From Henricia sp. BOLD:AAB3569 (Eukaryota > Echinodermata > Asteroidea > Spinulosida > Echinasteridae): a DNA stretch of 64,000 nt. The stretch lies in NCBI GenBank assembly GCA_037783545.1, contig JBBELK010001650.1, positions 177,637 to 241,636 of the forward strand, given 5' to 3'. Below are positions 35,298 to 50,540 of the stretch, piece after piece (positions within the stretch are counted from its first letter, which is position 1; each line of letters starts with the position of its first letter). The notes under the pieces were generated by a model. It searched no databases, was not told the DNA's origin, and saw nothing but the letters and a program-made list of their open reading frames with translations. The position numbers and the translations under genes are program-made.

Positions 35298-38200
35298 TTG
35301 GTCAAAGTGTGGTCCAAACGTCGGCAAATTTGGAGGTCGAAAAATGTTCCGACGAACTTCAAATTTTGCATGCTCCAAACTCTGTATATTGCGCACTTGT
35401 CCTACAAAATTGACAGACTTTCAACGGGAAATGGCAGAGAAATTTCAAAGTTTAGGGAAAACTGGGTTGGGGCTTCCTGACTGCTCACGCAAACCGTGGC
35501 TGTCTGTACACACCTCTTTGGTGTACTCCTGAGTCGTGCGCATGCTCAGTCCTTCGGACTGTCGTTGACGCACCCCAGTTTGGCTCGGCAATTTGGTCAA
35601 AGTGTGGTCCAAACGTCGGCAAATTTGGAGGTCGAAAAATGTTCCGACGAACTTCAAATTTTGCATGCTCCAAACTCTCTATATTGCGCACTTGTCCTAA
35701 AAAATTGACAGACTTTCGCCGGGAAATGGCAGAGAAATTTCAAAGTTTAGGGAAAACTGGGTTGGGGCTTCCTGACTGCTCACGCAAACCGTGGCTGTCT
35801 GTACACACCTCTTTGGTGTACTCCTGAGTCGTGCGCATGCTCAGTCCTTCGGACTGTCGTTGACGCACCCCAGTTTGGCTCGGCAATTTGGTCAAAGTGT
35901 GGTCCAAACGTCGGCAAATTTGGAGGTCGAAAAATGTTCCGACGAACTTCAAATTGTGCATGCTCCAAACTCTCTATATTGCGCACTTGTCCTAAAAAAT
36001 TGACAGACTTTCGCCGGGAAATGGCAGAGAAATTTCAAAGTTTAGGGAAAACTGGGTTGGGGCTTCCTGACTGCTCACGCAAACCGTGGCTGTCTGTACA
36101 CACCTCTTTGGTGTACTCCTGAGTCGTGCGCATGCTCAGTCCTTCGGACTGTCGTTGACGCACCCCAGTTTGGCTCGGCAATTTGGTCAAAGTGTGGTCC
36201 AAACGTCGGCAAATTTGGAGGTCGAAAAATTTTCCGACGAACTTCAAATTGTGCATGCTCCAAACTCTCTATATTGCGCACTTGTCCAAAAAAAATTAAC
36301 ATACTTTCGCCGGGAAATGGCAGAGAAATTTCAAAGTTTAGGGAAAACTGGGTTGGGGCTTCCTGACTGCTCACGCAAACCGTGGCTGTCTGTACACACC
36401 TCTTTGGTGTACTCCTGAGTCGTGCGCATGCTCAGTCATTCGGACTGTCGTTGACGCACCCTAGTTTGGCTCGGCAATTTGGTCAAAGTGCTGTCCAAAC
36501 GTCGGCAAATTTGGAGGTCGAAAAATGTTCCGACGAACTTCAAATTTGGCATGCTCCAAACTCTCTATATTGCGCACTTGTCCTAACAAATTGACAGACT
36601 TTCGCCGGGAAATGGCAGAGAAATTTCAAAGTTTATGGAAAACTGGGTTGGGGCTTCCTGACTGCTCACGCAAACCGTGGCTGTCTGTACACACCTCTTT
36701 GGTGTACTCCTGAGTCGTGCGCATGCTCAGTCCTTCGGACTGTCGTTGACGCACCCCAGTTTGGCTCGGCAATTTGGTCAAAGTGTGGTCCAAACGTCGG
36801 CAAATTTGGAGGTCGAAAAATGTTCCGACGAACTTCAAATTTTGCATGCTCCAAACTCTCTATATTGCGCACTTGTCCTAAAAAATTGACAGACTTTCGC
36901 CGGGAAATGGCAGAGAAATTTCAAAGTTTAGGGAAAACTGGGTTGGGGCTTCCTGACTGCTCACGCAAACCGTGGCTGTCGGTACACACCTCTTTGGTGT
37001 ACTCCTGAGTCGTGCGCATGCTCAGTCCTTCGGACTGTCGTTGACGCACCCCAGTTTGGCTCGGCAATTTGGTCAAAGTGTGGTCCAAACGTCGGCAAAT
37101 TTGGAGGTCGAAAAATGTTCCGACGAACTTCAAATTGTGCATGCTCCAAACTCTCTATATTGCGCACTTGTCCTAAAAAATTAACATACTTTCGCCGGGA
37201 AATGGCAGAGAAATTTCAAAGTTTAGGGAAAACTGGGTTGGGGCTTCCTGACTGCTCACGCAAACCGTGGCTGTCTGTACACACCTCTTTGGTGTACTCC
37301 TGAGTCGTGCGCATGCTCAGTCATTCGGACTGTCGTTGACGCACCCCAGTTTGGCTCGGCAATTTGGTCAAAGTGTGGTCCAAACGTCGGCAAATCTGGA
37401 GGTCGAAAAATGTTCCGACGAACTTCAAATTTTGCATGCTCCAAACTCTCTATATTGCGCACTTGTCCAAAAAAATTGACAGACTTTCGCCGGGAAATGG
37501 CAGAGAAATTTCAAAGTTTAGGGAAAACTGGGTTGGGGTTTCCTGACTGCTCACGCAAACCGTGGCTGTCTGTACACACCTCTTTGGTGTACTCCTGAGT
37601 CGTGCGCATGCTCAGTCCTTCGGACTGTCGTTGACGCACCCCAGTTTGGCTCGGCAATTTGGTCAAAGTGTGGTCCAAACGTCGGCAAATTTGGAGGTCG
37701 AAAAATGTTCCGACGAACTTCAAATTTTCCATGCTCCAAACTCTCTATATTGCGCACTTCTCCTAAAAAATTGACAGACTTTCGCCGGGAAATGGCAGAG
37801 AAATTTCAAAGTTTATGGAAAACTGGGTTGGGGCTTCCTGACTGCTCACGCAAACCGTGGCTGTCTGTACACACCTCTTTGGTGTACTCCTGAGTCGTGC
37901 GCATGCTCAGTCCTTCGGACTGTCGTTGACGCACCCCAGTTTGGCTCGGCAATTTGGTCAAAGTGTGGTCCAAACGTCGGCAAATTTGGAGGTCGAAAAA
38001 TGTTCCGACGAACTTCAAATTTTGCATGCTCCAAACTCTGTATATTGCGCACTTGTCCTACAAAATTGACAGACTTTCAACGGGAAATGGCAGAGAAATT
38101 TCAAGTTTAGGGAAAACTGGGTTGGGGCTTCCTGACTGCTCACGCAAACCGTGGCTGTCTGTACACACCTCTTTGGTGTACTCCTGAGTCGTGCGCATGC

Positions 38201-41200
38201 TCAGTCCTTCGGACTGTCGTTGACGCACCCCAGTTTGGCTCGGCAATTTGGTCAAAGTGTGGTCCAAACGTCGGCAAATTTGGAGGTCGAAAAATGTTCC
38301 GACGAACTTCAAATTTTGCATGCTCCAAACTCTCTATATTGCGCACTTGTCCTAAAAAATTGACAGACTTTCGCCGGGAAATGGCAGAGAAATTTCAAAG
38401 TTTAGGGAAAACTGGGTTGGGGCTTCCTGACTGCTCACGCAAACCGTGGCTGTCTGTACACACCTCTTTGGTGTACTCCTGAGTCGTGCGCATGCTCAGT
38501 CCTTCGGACTGTCGTTGACGCACCCCAGTTTGGCTCGGCAATTTGGTCAAAGTGTGGTCCAAACGTCGGCAAATTTGGAGGTCGAAAAATGTTCCGACGA
38601 ACTTCAAATTGTGCATGCTCCAAACTCTCTATATTGCGCACTTGTCCTAAAAAATTGACAGACTTTCGCCGGGAAATGGCAGAGAAATTTCAAAGTTTAG
38701 GGAAAACTGGGTTGGGGCTTCCTGACTGCTCACGCAAACCGTGGCTGTCTGTACACACCTCTTTGGTGTACTCCTGAGTCGTGCGCATGCTCAGTCCTTC
38801 GGACTGTCGTTGACGCACCCCAGTTTGGCTCGGCAATTTGGTCAAAGTGTGGTCCAAACGTCGGCAAATTTGGAGGTCGAAAAATTTTCCGACGAACTTC
38901 AAATTGTGCATGCTCCAAACTCTCTATATTGCGCACTTGTCCAAAAAAATTAACATACTTTCGCCGGGAAATGGCAGAGAAATTTCAAAGTTTAGGGAAA
39001 ACTGGGTTGGGGCTTCCTGACTGCTCACGCAAACCGTGGCTGTCTGTACACACCTCTTTGGTGTACTCCTGAGTCGTGCGCATGCTCAGTCATTCGGACT
39101 GTCGTTGACGCACCCTAGTTTGGCTCGGCAATTTGGTCAAAGTGCTGTCCAAACGTCGGCAAATTTGGAGGTCGAAAAATGTTCCGACGAACTTCAAATT
39201 TGGCATGCTCCAAACTCTCTATATTGCGCACTTGTCCTAACAAATTGACAGACTTTCGCCGGGAAATGGCAGAGAAATTTCAAAGTTTATGGAAAACTGG
39301 GTTGGGGCTTCCTGACTGCTCACGCAAACCGTGGCTGTCTGTACACACCTCTTTGGTGTACTCCTGAGTCGTGCGCATGCTCAGTCCTTCGGACTGTCGT
39401 TGACGCACCCCAGTTTGGCTCGGAAATTTGGTCAAAGTGTGGTCCAAACGTCGGCAAATTTGGAGGTCGAAAAATGTTCCGACGAACTTCAAATTTTGCA
39501 TGCTCCAAACTCTCTATATTGCGCACTTGTCCTAAAAAATTGACAGACTTTCGCCGGGAAATGGCAGAGAAATTTCAAAGTTTAGGGAAAACTGGGTTGG
39601 GGCTTCCTGACTGCTCACGCAAACCGTGGCTGTCGGTACACACCTCTTTGGTGTACTCCTGAGTCGTGCGCATGCTCAGTCCTTCGGACTGTCGTTGACG
39701 CACCCCAGTTTGGCTCGGCAATTTGGTCAAAGTGTGGTCCAAACGTCGGCAAATTTGGAGGTCGAAAAATGTTCCGACGAACTTCAAATTGTGCATGCTC
39801 CAAACTCTCTATATTGCGCACTTGTCCTAAAAAATTAACATACTTTCGCCGGGAAATGGCAGAGAAATTTCAAAGTTTAGGGAAAACTGGGTTGGGGCTT
39901 CCTGACTGCTCACGCAAACCGTGGCTGTCTGTACACACCTCTTTGGTGTACTCCTGAGTCGTGCGCATGCTCAGTCATTCGGACTGTCGTTGACGCACCC
40001 CAGTTTGGCTCGGCAATTTGGTCAAAGTGTGGTCCAAACGTCGGCAAATCTGGAGGTCGAAAAATGTTCCGACGAACTTCAAATTTTGCATGCTCCAAAC
40101 TCTCTATATTGCGCACTTGTCCAAAAAAATTGACAGACTTTCGCCGGGAAATGGCAGAGAAATTTCAAAGTTTAGGGAAAACTGGGTTGGGGTTTCCTGA
40201 CTGCTCACGCAAACCGTGGCTGTCTGTACACACCTCTTTGGTGTACTCCTGAGTCGTGCGCATGCTCAGTCCTTCGGACTGTCGTTGACGCACCCCAGTT
40301 TGGCTCGGCAATTTGGTCAAAGTGTGGTCCAAACGTCGGCAAATTTGGAGGTCGAAAAATGTTCCGACGAACTTCAAATTTTCCATGCTCCAAACTCTCT
40401 ATATTGCGCACTTCTCCTAAAAAATTGACAGACTTTCGCCGGGAAATGGCAGAGAAATTTCAAAGTTTATGGAAAACTGGGTTGGGGCTTCCTGACTGCT
40501 CACGCAAACCGTGGCTGTCTGTACACACCTCTTTGGTGTACTCCTGAGTCGTGCGCATGCTCAGTCCTTCGGACTGTCGTTGACGCACCCCAGTTTGGCT
40601 CGGCAATTTGGTCAAAGTGTGGTCCAAACGTCGGCAAATTTGGAGGTCGAAAAATGTTCCGACGAACTTCAAATTTTGCATGCTCCAAACTCTCTATATT
40701 GCGCACTTGTCCTAAAAAATTGACAGACTTTCGCCGGGAAATGGCAGAGAAATTTCAAAGTTTAGGGAAAACTGGGTTGGGGCTTCCTGACTGCTCACGC
40801 AAACCGTGGCTGTCGGTACACACCTCTTTGGTGTACTCCTGAGTCGTGCGCATGCTCAGTCCTTCGGACTGTCGTTGACGCACCCCAGTTTGGCTCGGCA
40901 ATTTGGTCAAAGTGTGGTCCAAACGTCGGCAAATTTGGAGGTCGAAAAATGTTCCGACGAACTTCAAATTGTGCATGCTCCAAACTCTCTATATTGCGCA
41001 CTTGTCCTAAAAAATTAACATACTTTCGCCGGGAAATGGCAGAGAAATTTCAAAGTTTAGGGAAAACTGGGTTGGGGCTTCCTGACTGCTCACGCAAACC
41101 GTGGCTGTCTGTACACACCTCTTTGGTGTACTCCTGAGTCGTGCGCATGCTCAGTCATTCGGACTGTCGTTGACGCACCCCAGTTTGGCTCGGCAATTTG

Positions 41201-44200
41201 GTCAAAGTGTGGTCCAAACGTCGGCAAATCTGGAGGTCGAAAAATGTTCCGACGAACTTCAAATTTTGCATGCTCCAAACTCTCTATATTGCGCACTTGT
41301 CCAAAAAAATTGACAGACTTTCGCCGGGAAATGGCAGAGATATTTCAAAGTTTAGGGAAAACTGGGTTGGGGTTTCCTGACTGCTCACGCAAACCGTGGC
41401 TGTCTGTACACACCTCTTTGGTGTACTCCTGAGTCGTGCGCATGCTCAGTCATTCGGACTGTCGTTGACGCACCCTAGTTTGGCTCGGCAATTTGGTCAA
41501 AGTGCTGTCCAAACGTCGGCAAATTTGGAGGTCGAAAAATGTTCCGACGAACTTCAAATTTTGCATGCTCCAAACTCTCTATATTGCGCACTTGTCCTAA
41601 AAAATTGACAGACTTTCGCCGGGAAATGGCAGAGAAATTTCAAAGTTTGGGGAAAACTGGGTTGGGGCTTCCTGACTGCTCACGCAAACCGTGGCTGTCT
41701 GTACACACCTCTTTGGTGTACTCCTGAGTCGTGCGCATGCTCAGTCCTTCGGACTGTCGTTGACGCACCCCAGTTTGGCTCGGCAATTTGGTCAAAGTGT
41801 GGTCCAAACGTCGGCAAATTTGGAGGTCGAAAAATTTTCCGACGAACTTCAAATTTTGCATGCTCCAAACTCTCTATATTGCGCACTTCTCCTAAAAAAT
41901 TGACAGACTTTCGCCGGGAAATGGCAGAGAAATTTCAAAGTTTATGGAAAACTGGGTTGGGGCTTCCTGACTGCTCACACAAACCGTGGCTGTCTGTACA
42001 CACCTCTTTGGTGTACTCCTGAGTCGTGCGCATGCTCAGTCCTTCGGACTGTCGTTGACGCACCCCAGTTTGGCTCGGCAATTTGGTCAAAGTGTGGTCC
42101 AAACGTCGGCAAATTTGGAGGTCGAAAAATGTTCCGACGAACTTCAAATTTTGCATGCTCCAAACTCTCTATATTGCGCACTTGTCCTAAAAAATTGACA
42201 TACTTTCGCCGGGAAATGGCAGAGAAATTTCAAAGTTTAGGGAAAACTGGGTTGGGGCTTCCTGACTGCTCACGCAAACCGTGGCTGTCTGTACACACCT
42301 CTTTGGTGTACTCCTGAGTCGTGCGCATGCTCAGTCCTTCGGACTGTCGTTGACGCACCCCAGTTTGGCTCGGCAATTTGGTCAAAGTGTGGTCCAAACG
42401 TCGGCAAATTTGGAGGTCGAAAAATGTTCCGACGAACTTCAAATTTTGCATGCTCCAAACTCTGTATATTGCGCACTTGTCCTACAAAATTGACAGACTT
42501 TCAACGGGAAATGGCAGAGAAATTTCAAAGTTTAGGGAAAACTGGGTTGGGGCTTCCTGACTGCTCACGCAAACCGTGGCTGTCTGTACACACCTCTTTG
42601 GTGTACTCCTGAGTCGTGCGCATGCTCAGTCCTTCGGACTGTCGTTGACGCACCCCAGTTTGGCTCGGCAATTTGGTCAAAGTGTGGTCCAAACGTCGGC
42701 AAATTTGGAGGTCGAAAAATGTTCCGACGAACTTCAAATTTTGCATGCTCCAAACTCTCTATATTGCGCACTTGTCCTAAAAAATTGACAGACTTTCGCC
42801 GGGAAATGGCAGAGAAATTTCAAAGTTTAGGGAAAACTGGGTTGGGGCTTCCTGACTGCTCACGCAAACCGTGGCTGTCTGTACACACCTCTTTGGTGTA
42901 CTCCTGAGTCGTGCGCATGCTCAGTCATTCGGACTGTCGTTGACGCACCCTAGTTTGGCTCGGCAATTTGGTCAAAGTGCTGTCCAAACGTCGGCAAATT
43001 TGGAGGTCGAAAAATGTTCCGACGAACTTCAAATTTGGCATGCTCCAAACTCTCTATATTGCGCACTTGTCCTAACAAATTGACAGACTTTCGCCGGGAA
43101 ATGGCAGAGAAATTTCAAAGTTTATGGAAAACTGGGTTGGGGCTTCCTGACTGCTCACGCAAACCGTGGCTGTCTGTACACACCTCTTTGGTGTACTCCT
43201 GAGTCGTGCGCATGCTCAGTCCTTCGGACTGTCGTTGACGCACCCCAGTTTGGCTCGGAAATTTGGTCAAAGTGTGGTCCAAACGTCGGCAAATTTGGAG
43301 GTCGAAAAATGTTCCGACGAACTTCAAATTTTGCATGCTCCAAACTCTCTATATTGCGCACTTGTCCTAAAAAATTGACAGACTTTCGCCGGGAAATGGC
43401 AGAGAAATTTCAAAGTTTAGGGAAAACTGGGTTGGGGCTTCCTGACTGCTCACGCAAACCGTGGCTGTCGGTACACACCTCTTTGGTGTACTCCTGAGTC
43501 GTGCGCATGCTCAGTCCTTCGGACTGTCGTTGACGCACCCCAGTTTGGCTCGGCAATTTGGTCAAAGTGTGGTCCAAACGTCGGCAAATTTGGAGGTCGA
43601 AAAATGTTCCGACGAACTTCAAATTGTGCATGCTCCAAACTCTCTATATTGCGCACTTGTCCTAAAAAATTAACATACTTTCGCCGGGAAATGGCAGAGA
43701 AATTTCAAAGTTTAGGGAAAACTGGGTTGGGGCTTCCTGACTGCTCACGCAAACCGTGGCTGTCTGTACACACCTCTTTGGTGTACTCCTGAGTCGTGCG
43801 CATGCTCAGTCATTCGGACTGTCGTTGACGCACCCCAGTTTGGCTCGGCAATTTGGTCAAAGTGTGGTCCAAACGTCGGCAAATCTGGAGGTCGAAAAAT
43901 GTTCCGACGAACTTCAAATTTTGCATGCTCCAAACTCTCTATATTGCGCACTTGTCCAAAAAAATTGACAGACTTTCGCCGGGAAATGGCAGAGAAATTT
44001 CAAAGTTTAGGGAAAACTGGGTTGGGGTTTCCTGACTGCTCACGCAAACCGTGGCTGTCTGTACACACCTCTTTGGTGTACTCCTGAGTCGTGCGCATGC
44101 TCAGTCCTTCGGACTGTCGTTGACGCACCCCAGTTTGGCTCGGCAATTTGGTCAAAGTGTGGTCCAAACGTCGGCAAATTTGGAGGTCGAAAAATGTTCC

Positions 44201-46115
44201 GACGAACTTCAAATTTTCCATGCTCCAAACTCTCTATATTGCGCACTTCTCCTAAAAAATTGACAGACTTTCGCCGGGAAATGGCAGAGAAATTTCAAAG
44301 TTTATGGAAAACTGGGTTGGGGCTTCCTGACTGCTCACGCAAACCGTGGCTGTCTGTACACACCTCTTTGGTGTACTCCTGAGTCGTGCGCATGCTCAGT
44401 CCTTCGGACTGTCGTTGACGCACCCCAGTTTGGCTCGGCAATTTGGTCAAAGTGTGGTCCAAACGTCGGCAAATTTGGAGGTCGAAAAATGTTCCGACGA
44501 ACTTCAAATTTTGCATGCTCCAAACTCTCTATATTGCGCACTTGTCCTAAAAAATTGACAGACTTTCGCCGGGAAATGGCAGAGAAATTTCAAAGTTTAG
44601 GGAAAACTGGGTTGGGGCTTCCTGACTGCTCACGCAAACCGTGGCTGTCGGTACACACCTCTTTGGTGTACTCCTGAGTCGTGCGCATGCTCAGTCCTTC
44701 GGACTGTCGTTGACGCACCCCAGTTTGGCTCGGCAATTTGGTCAAAGTGTGGTCCAAACGTCGGCAAATTTGGAGGTCGAAAAATGTTCCGACGAACTTC
44801 AAATTGTGCATGCTCCAAACTCTCTATATTGCGCACTTGTCCTAAAAAATTAACATACTTTCGCCGGGAAATGGCAGAGAAATTTCAAAGTTTAGGGAAA
44901 ACTGGGTTGGGGCTTCCTGACTGCTCACGCAAACCGTGGCTGTCTGTACACACCTCTTTGGTGTACTCCTGAGTCGTGCGCATGCTCAGTCATTCGGACT
45001 GTCGTTGACGCACCCCAGTTTGGCTCGGCAATTTGGTCAAAGTGTGGTCCAAACGTCGGCAAATCTGGAGGTCGAAAAATGTTCCGACGAACTTCAAATT
45101 TTGCATGCTCCAAACTCTCTATATTGCGCACTTGTCCAAAAAAATTGACAGACTTTCGCCGGGAAATGGCAGAGATATTTCAAAGTTTAGGGAAAACTGG
45201 GTTGGGGTTTCCTGACTGCTCACGCAAACCGTGGCTGTCTGTACACACCTCTTTGGTGTACTCCTGAGTCGTGCGCATGCTCAGTCATTCGGACTGTCGT
45301 TGACGCACCCTAGTTTGGCTCGGCAATTTGGTCAAAGTGCTGTCCAAACGTCGGCAAATTTGGAGGTCGAAAAATGTTCCGACGAACTTCAAATTTTGCA
45401 TGCTCCAAACTCTCTATATTGCGCACTTGTCCTAAAAAATTGACAGACTTTCGCCGGGAAATGGCAGAGAAATTTCAAAGTTTGGGGAAAACTGGGTTGG
45501 GGCTTCCTGACTGCTCACGCAAACCGTGGCTGTCTGTACACACCTCTTTGGTGTACTCCTGAGTCGTGCGCATGCTCAGTCCTTCGGACTGTCGTTGACG
45601 CACCCCAGTTTGGCTCGGCAATTTGGTCAAAGTGTGGTCCAAACGTCGGCAAATTTGGAGGTCGAAAAATTTTCCGACGAACTTCAAATTTTGCATGCTC
45701 CAAACTCTCTATATTGCGCACTTCTCCTAAAAAATTGACAGACTTTCGCCGGGAAATGGCAGAGAAATTTCAAAGTTTATGGAAAACTGGGTTGGGGCTT
45801 CCTGACTGCTCACACAAACCGTGGCTGTCTGTACACACCTCTTTGGTGTACTCCTGAGTCGTGCGCATGCTCAGTCCTTCGGACTGTCGTTGACGCACCC
45901 CAGTTTGGCTCGGCAATTTGGTCAAAGTGTGGTCCAAACGTCGGCAAATTTGGAGGTCGAAAAATGTTCCGACGAACTTCAAATTTTGCATGCTCCAAAC
46001 TCTCTATATTGCGCACTTGTCCTAAAAAATTGACATACTTTCGCCGGGAAATGGCAGAGAAATTTCAAAGTTTAGGGAAAACTGGGTTGGGGCTTCCTGA
46101 CTGCTCACGCAAACC
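35298..46115. repeat. Nested higher-order domain: 9-unit and 13-unit repeats
   Basis: Units from about 35298 to 37953 match those from 37954 onward at an offset of 2654-2656 bp (9 units, +/-1). Units from about 39036 to 42280 match 42871-46115 at exactly 3835 bp (13 units). Tracers are tgtcggtacac near 36979, 39633, 40813, 43468 and 44648; ttttccatgc near 37728, 40381 and 44217; agatatttc near 41339 and 45174; and ctcacacaaacc near 41976 and 45811. The 13-unit copies look nearly base-identical, so this is among the youngest amplifications in the window. Confidence 0.8.
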
Positions 46116-49100
46116 GTGGCTGTCTGTACACACCTCTTTGGTGTACTCCTGAGTCGTGCGCATGCTCAGTCCTTCGGACTGTCGTTGACGCACCCCAGTT
46201 TGGCTCGGCAATTTGGTCAAAGTGTGGTCCAAACGTCGGCAAATTTGGAGGTCGAAAAATGTTCCGACGAACTTCAAATTTTGCATGCTCCAAACTCTCT
46301 ATATTGCGCACTTGTCCTAAAAAATTGACAGACTTTCGCCGGGAAATGGCAGAGAAATTTCAAAGTTTAGGGAAAACTGGGTTGGGGCTTCCTGACTGCT
46401 CACGCAAACCGTGGCTGTCTGTACACACCTCTTTGGTGTACTCCTGAGTCGTGCGCATGCTCAGTCCTTCGGACTGTCGTTGACGCACCCCAGTTTGGCT
46501 CAGCAATTTGGTCAAAGTGTGGTCCAAACGTCGGCAAATTTGGAGGTCGAAAAATTTTCCGACGAACTTCAAATTGTGCATGCTCCAAACTCTCTATATT
46601 GCGCACTTGTCCTAAAAAAATAACATACTTTCGCCGGGAAATGGCAGAGAAATTTCAAAGTTTAGGGAAAACTGGGTTGGGGCTTCCTGACTGCTCACGC
46701 AAATCGTGGCTGTCTGTACACACCTCTTTGGTGTACTCCTGAGTCGTGCGCAGGCTCAGTCATTCGGACTGTCGTTGACGCACCCTAGTTTGGCTCGGCA
46801 ATTTGGTCAAAGTGCTGTCCAAACGTCGGCAAATTTGGAGGTCGAAAAATGTTCCGACGAACTTCAAATTTTGCATGCTCCAAACTCTCTATATTGCGCA
46901 CTTGTCCTAACAAATTGACAGACTTTCGCCGGGAAATGGCAGAGAAATTTCAAAGTTTATGGAAAACTGGGTTGGGGCTTCCTGACTGCTCACGCAAACC
47001 GTGGCTGTCTGTACACACCTCTTTGGTGTACTCCTGAGTCGTGCGCATGCTCAGTCCTTCGGACTGTCGTTGACGCACCCCAGTTTGGCTCGGCAATTTG
47101 GTCAAAGTGTGGTCCAAACGTCGGCAAATTTGGAGGTCGAAAAATGTTCCGACGAACTTTAAATTTTGCATGCTCCAAACTCTCTATATTGCGCACTTGT
47201 CCTAAAAAATTGACATACTTTCGCCGGGAAATGGCAGAGAAATTTCAAAGTTTAGGGAAAACTGGGTTGGGGCTTCCTGACTGCTCACGCAAACCGTGGC
47301 TGTCTGTACACACCTCTTTGGTGTACTCCTGAGTCGTGCGCATGCTCAGTCATTCGGACTGTCGTTGACGCACCCCAGTTTGGCTCGGCAATTTGGTCAA
47401 AGTGTGGTCCAAACGTCGGCAAATTTGGAGGTCGAAAAATGTTCCGACGAACTTCAAATTTTGCATGCTCCAAACTCTCTATATTGCGCACTTGTCCTAA
47501 AAAATTGACAGACTTTCAACGGGAAATGGCAGAGAAATTTCAAAGTTTAGGGAAAACTGGGTTGGGGCTTCCTGACTGCTCACGCAAACCGTGGCTGTCT
47601 GTACACACCTCTTTGGTGTACTCCTGAGTCGTGCGCATGCTCAGTCCTTCGGACTGTCGTTGACGCACCCCAGTTTGGCTCGGCAATTTGGTCAAAGTGT
47701 GGTCCAAACGTCGGCAAATTTGGAGGTCGAAAAATGTTCCGACGAACTTCAAATTTTGCATGCTCCAAACTCTCTATATTGCGCACTTGTCCTAAAAAAT
47801 TGACATACTTTCGCCGGGAAATGGCAGAGAAATTTCAAAGTTTAGGGAAAACTGGGTTGGGGCTTCCTGACTGCTCACGCACACCGTGGCTGTCTGTACA
47901 CACCTCTTTGGTGTACTCCTGAGTCGTGCGCATGCTCAGTCATTCGGACTGTCGTTGACGCACCCCAGTTTGGCTCGGCAATTTGGTCAAAGTGTGGTCC
48001 AAACGTCGGCAAATTTGGAGGTCGAAAAATATTCCGACGAACTTCAAATTTTGCATGCTCCAAACTCTCTATATTGCGCACTTGTCCTAAAAAATTGACA
48101 GACTTTCAACGGGAAATGGCAGAGAAATTTCAAAGTTTAGGGAAAACTGGGTTGGGGCTTCCTGACTGCTCACGCAAACCGTGGCTGTCTGTACACACCT
48201 CTTTGGTGTACTCCTGAGTCGTGCGCATGCTCAGTCCTTCGGACTGTCGTTGACGCACCCCAGTTTGGCTCGGCAATTTGGTCAAAGTGTGGTCCAAACG
48301 TCGGCAAATTTGGAGGTCGAAAAATGTTCCGACGAACTTCAAATTCTGCATGCTCCAAACTCTCTATATTGCGCACTTGTCCTAAAAAATGGACAGACTT
48401 TCGCCGGGAAATGGCAGAGAAATTTCAAAGTTTAGGGAAAACTGGGTTGGGGCTTCCTGACTGCACACGCAAACCGTGGCTGTCTGTACACACCTCTTTG
48501 GTGTACTCCTGAGTCGTGCGCATGCTCAGTCCTTCGGACTGTCGTTGACGCACCCCAGTTTGGCTCGGCAATTTGGTCAAAGTGTGGTCCAAACGTCGGC
48601 AAATTTGGAGGTCGAAAAATGTTCCGACGAACTTCAAATTTTGCATGCTCCAAACTCTCTATATTGCGCACTTGTCCTAAAAAATTGACAGACTTTCGCC
48701 GGGAAATGGCAGAGAAATTTCAAAGTTTAGGGAAAACTGGGTTGGGGCTTCCTGACTGCTCACGCAAACCGTGGCTGTCTGTACACACCTCTTTGGTGTA
48801 CTCCTGAGTCGTGCGCATGCTCAGTCCTTCGGACTGTCGTTGACGCACCCCAGTTTGGCTCGGCAATTTGGTCAAAGTGTGGTCCAAACGTCGGCAAATT
48901 TGGAGGTCGAAAAATGTTCCGACGAACTTCAAATTTTGCATGCTCCAAACTCTCTATATTGCGCACTTGTCCTAAAAAATTGACAGACTTTCGCCGGGAA
49001 ATGGCAGAGAAATTTCCAAGTTTAGGGAAAACTGGGTTGGGGCTTCCTGACTGCTCACGCAAACCGTGGCTGTCTGTACACACCTCTTTGGTGTACTCCT

Positions 49101-50540
49101 GAGTCGTGCGCATGCTCAGTCCTTCGAACTGTCGTTGACGCACCCCAGTTTGGCTCGGCAATTTGGTCAAAGTGTGGTCCAAACGTCGGCAAATTTGGAG
49201 GTCGAAAAATGTTCCGACGAACTTCAAATTTTGCATGCTCCAAACTCTCTATATTGCGCACTTGTCCTAAAAAATTGACAGACTTTCGCCGGGAAATGGC
49301 AGAGAAATTTCCAAGTTTAGGGAAAACTGGGTTGGGGCTTCCTGACTGCTCACGCAAACCGTGGCTGTCTGTACACACCTCTTTGGTGTACTCCTGAGTC
49401 GTGCGCATGCTCAGTCCTTCGAACTGTCGTTGACGCACCCCAGTTTGGCTCGGCAATTTGGTCAAAGTGTGGTCCAAACGTCGGCAAATTTGGAGGTCGA
49501 AAAATGTTCCGACGAACTTCAAATTTTGCATGCTCCAAACTCTCTATATTGCGCACTTGTCCTAAAAAATTGACAGACTTTCGCCGGGAAATGGCAGAGA
49601 AATTTCAAAGTTTAGGGAAAACTGGGTTGGGGCTTCCTGACTGCTCACGCAAACCGTGGCTGTCTGTACACACCTCTTTGGTGTACTCCTGAGTCGTGCG
49701 CATGCTCACTCCTTCGGACTGTCGTTGACGCACCCCAGTTTGGCTCGGCAATTTGGTCAAAGTGTGGTCCAAACGTCGGCAAATTTGGAGGTCGAAAAAT
49801 GTTCCGAAGAACTTCAAATTTTGCATGCTCCAAACTCTCTATATTGCGCACTTGTCCTAAAAAATTGACAGACTTTCGCCGGGAAATGGCAGAGAAATTT
49901 CCAAGTTTAGGGAAAACTGGGTTGGGGCTTCCTGACTGCTCACGCAAACCGTGGCTGTCTGTACACACCTCTTTGGTGTACTCCTGAGTCGTGCGCATGC
50001 TCAGTCCTTCGAACTGTCGTTGACGCACCCCAGTTTGGCTCGGCAATTTGGTCAAAGTGTGGTCCAAACGTCGGCAAATTTGGAGGTCGAAAAATGTTCC
50101 GACGAACTTCAAATGTTGCATGCTCCAAACTCTCTATATTGCGCACTTGTCCTAAAAAATTGACAGACTTTCGCCGGGAAATGGCAGAGAAATTTCAAAG
50201 TTTAGGGAAAACTGGGTTGGGGCTTCCTGACTGCTCACGCAAACCGTGGCTGTCTGTACACACCTCTTTGGTGTACTCCTGAGTCGTGCGCATGCTCAGT
50301 CCTTCGGACTGTCGTTGACGCACCCCAGTTTGGCTCGGCAATTTGGTCAAAGTGTGGTCCAAACGTCGGCAAATTTGGAGGTCGAAAAATGTTCCGACGA
50401 ACTTCAAATTGTGCATGCTCCAAACTCTCTATATTGCGCACTTGTCCTAAAAAATTAACATACTTTCGCCGGGAAATGGCAGAGAAATTTCAAAGTTTAG
50501 GGAAAACTGGGTTGGGGCTTCCTGACTGCTCACGCAAACC

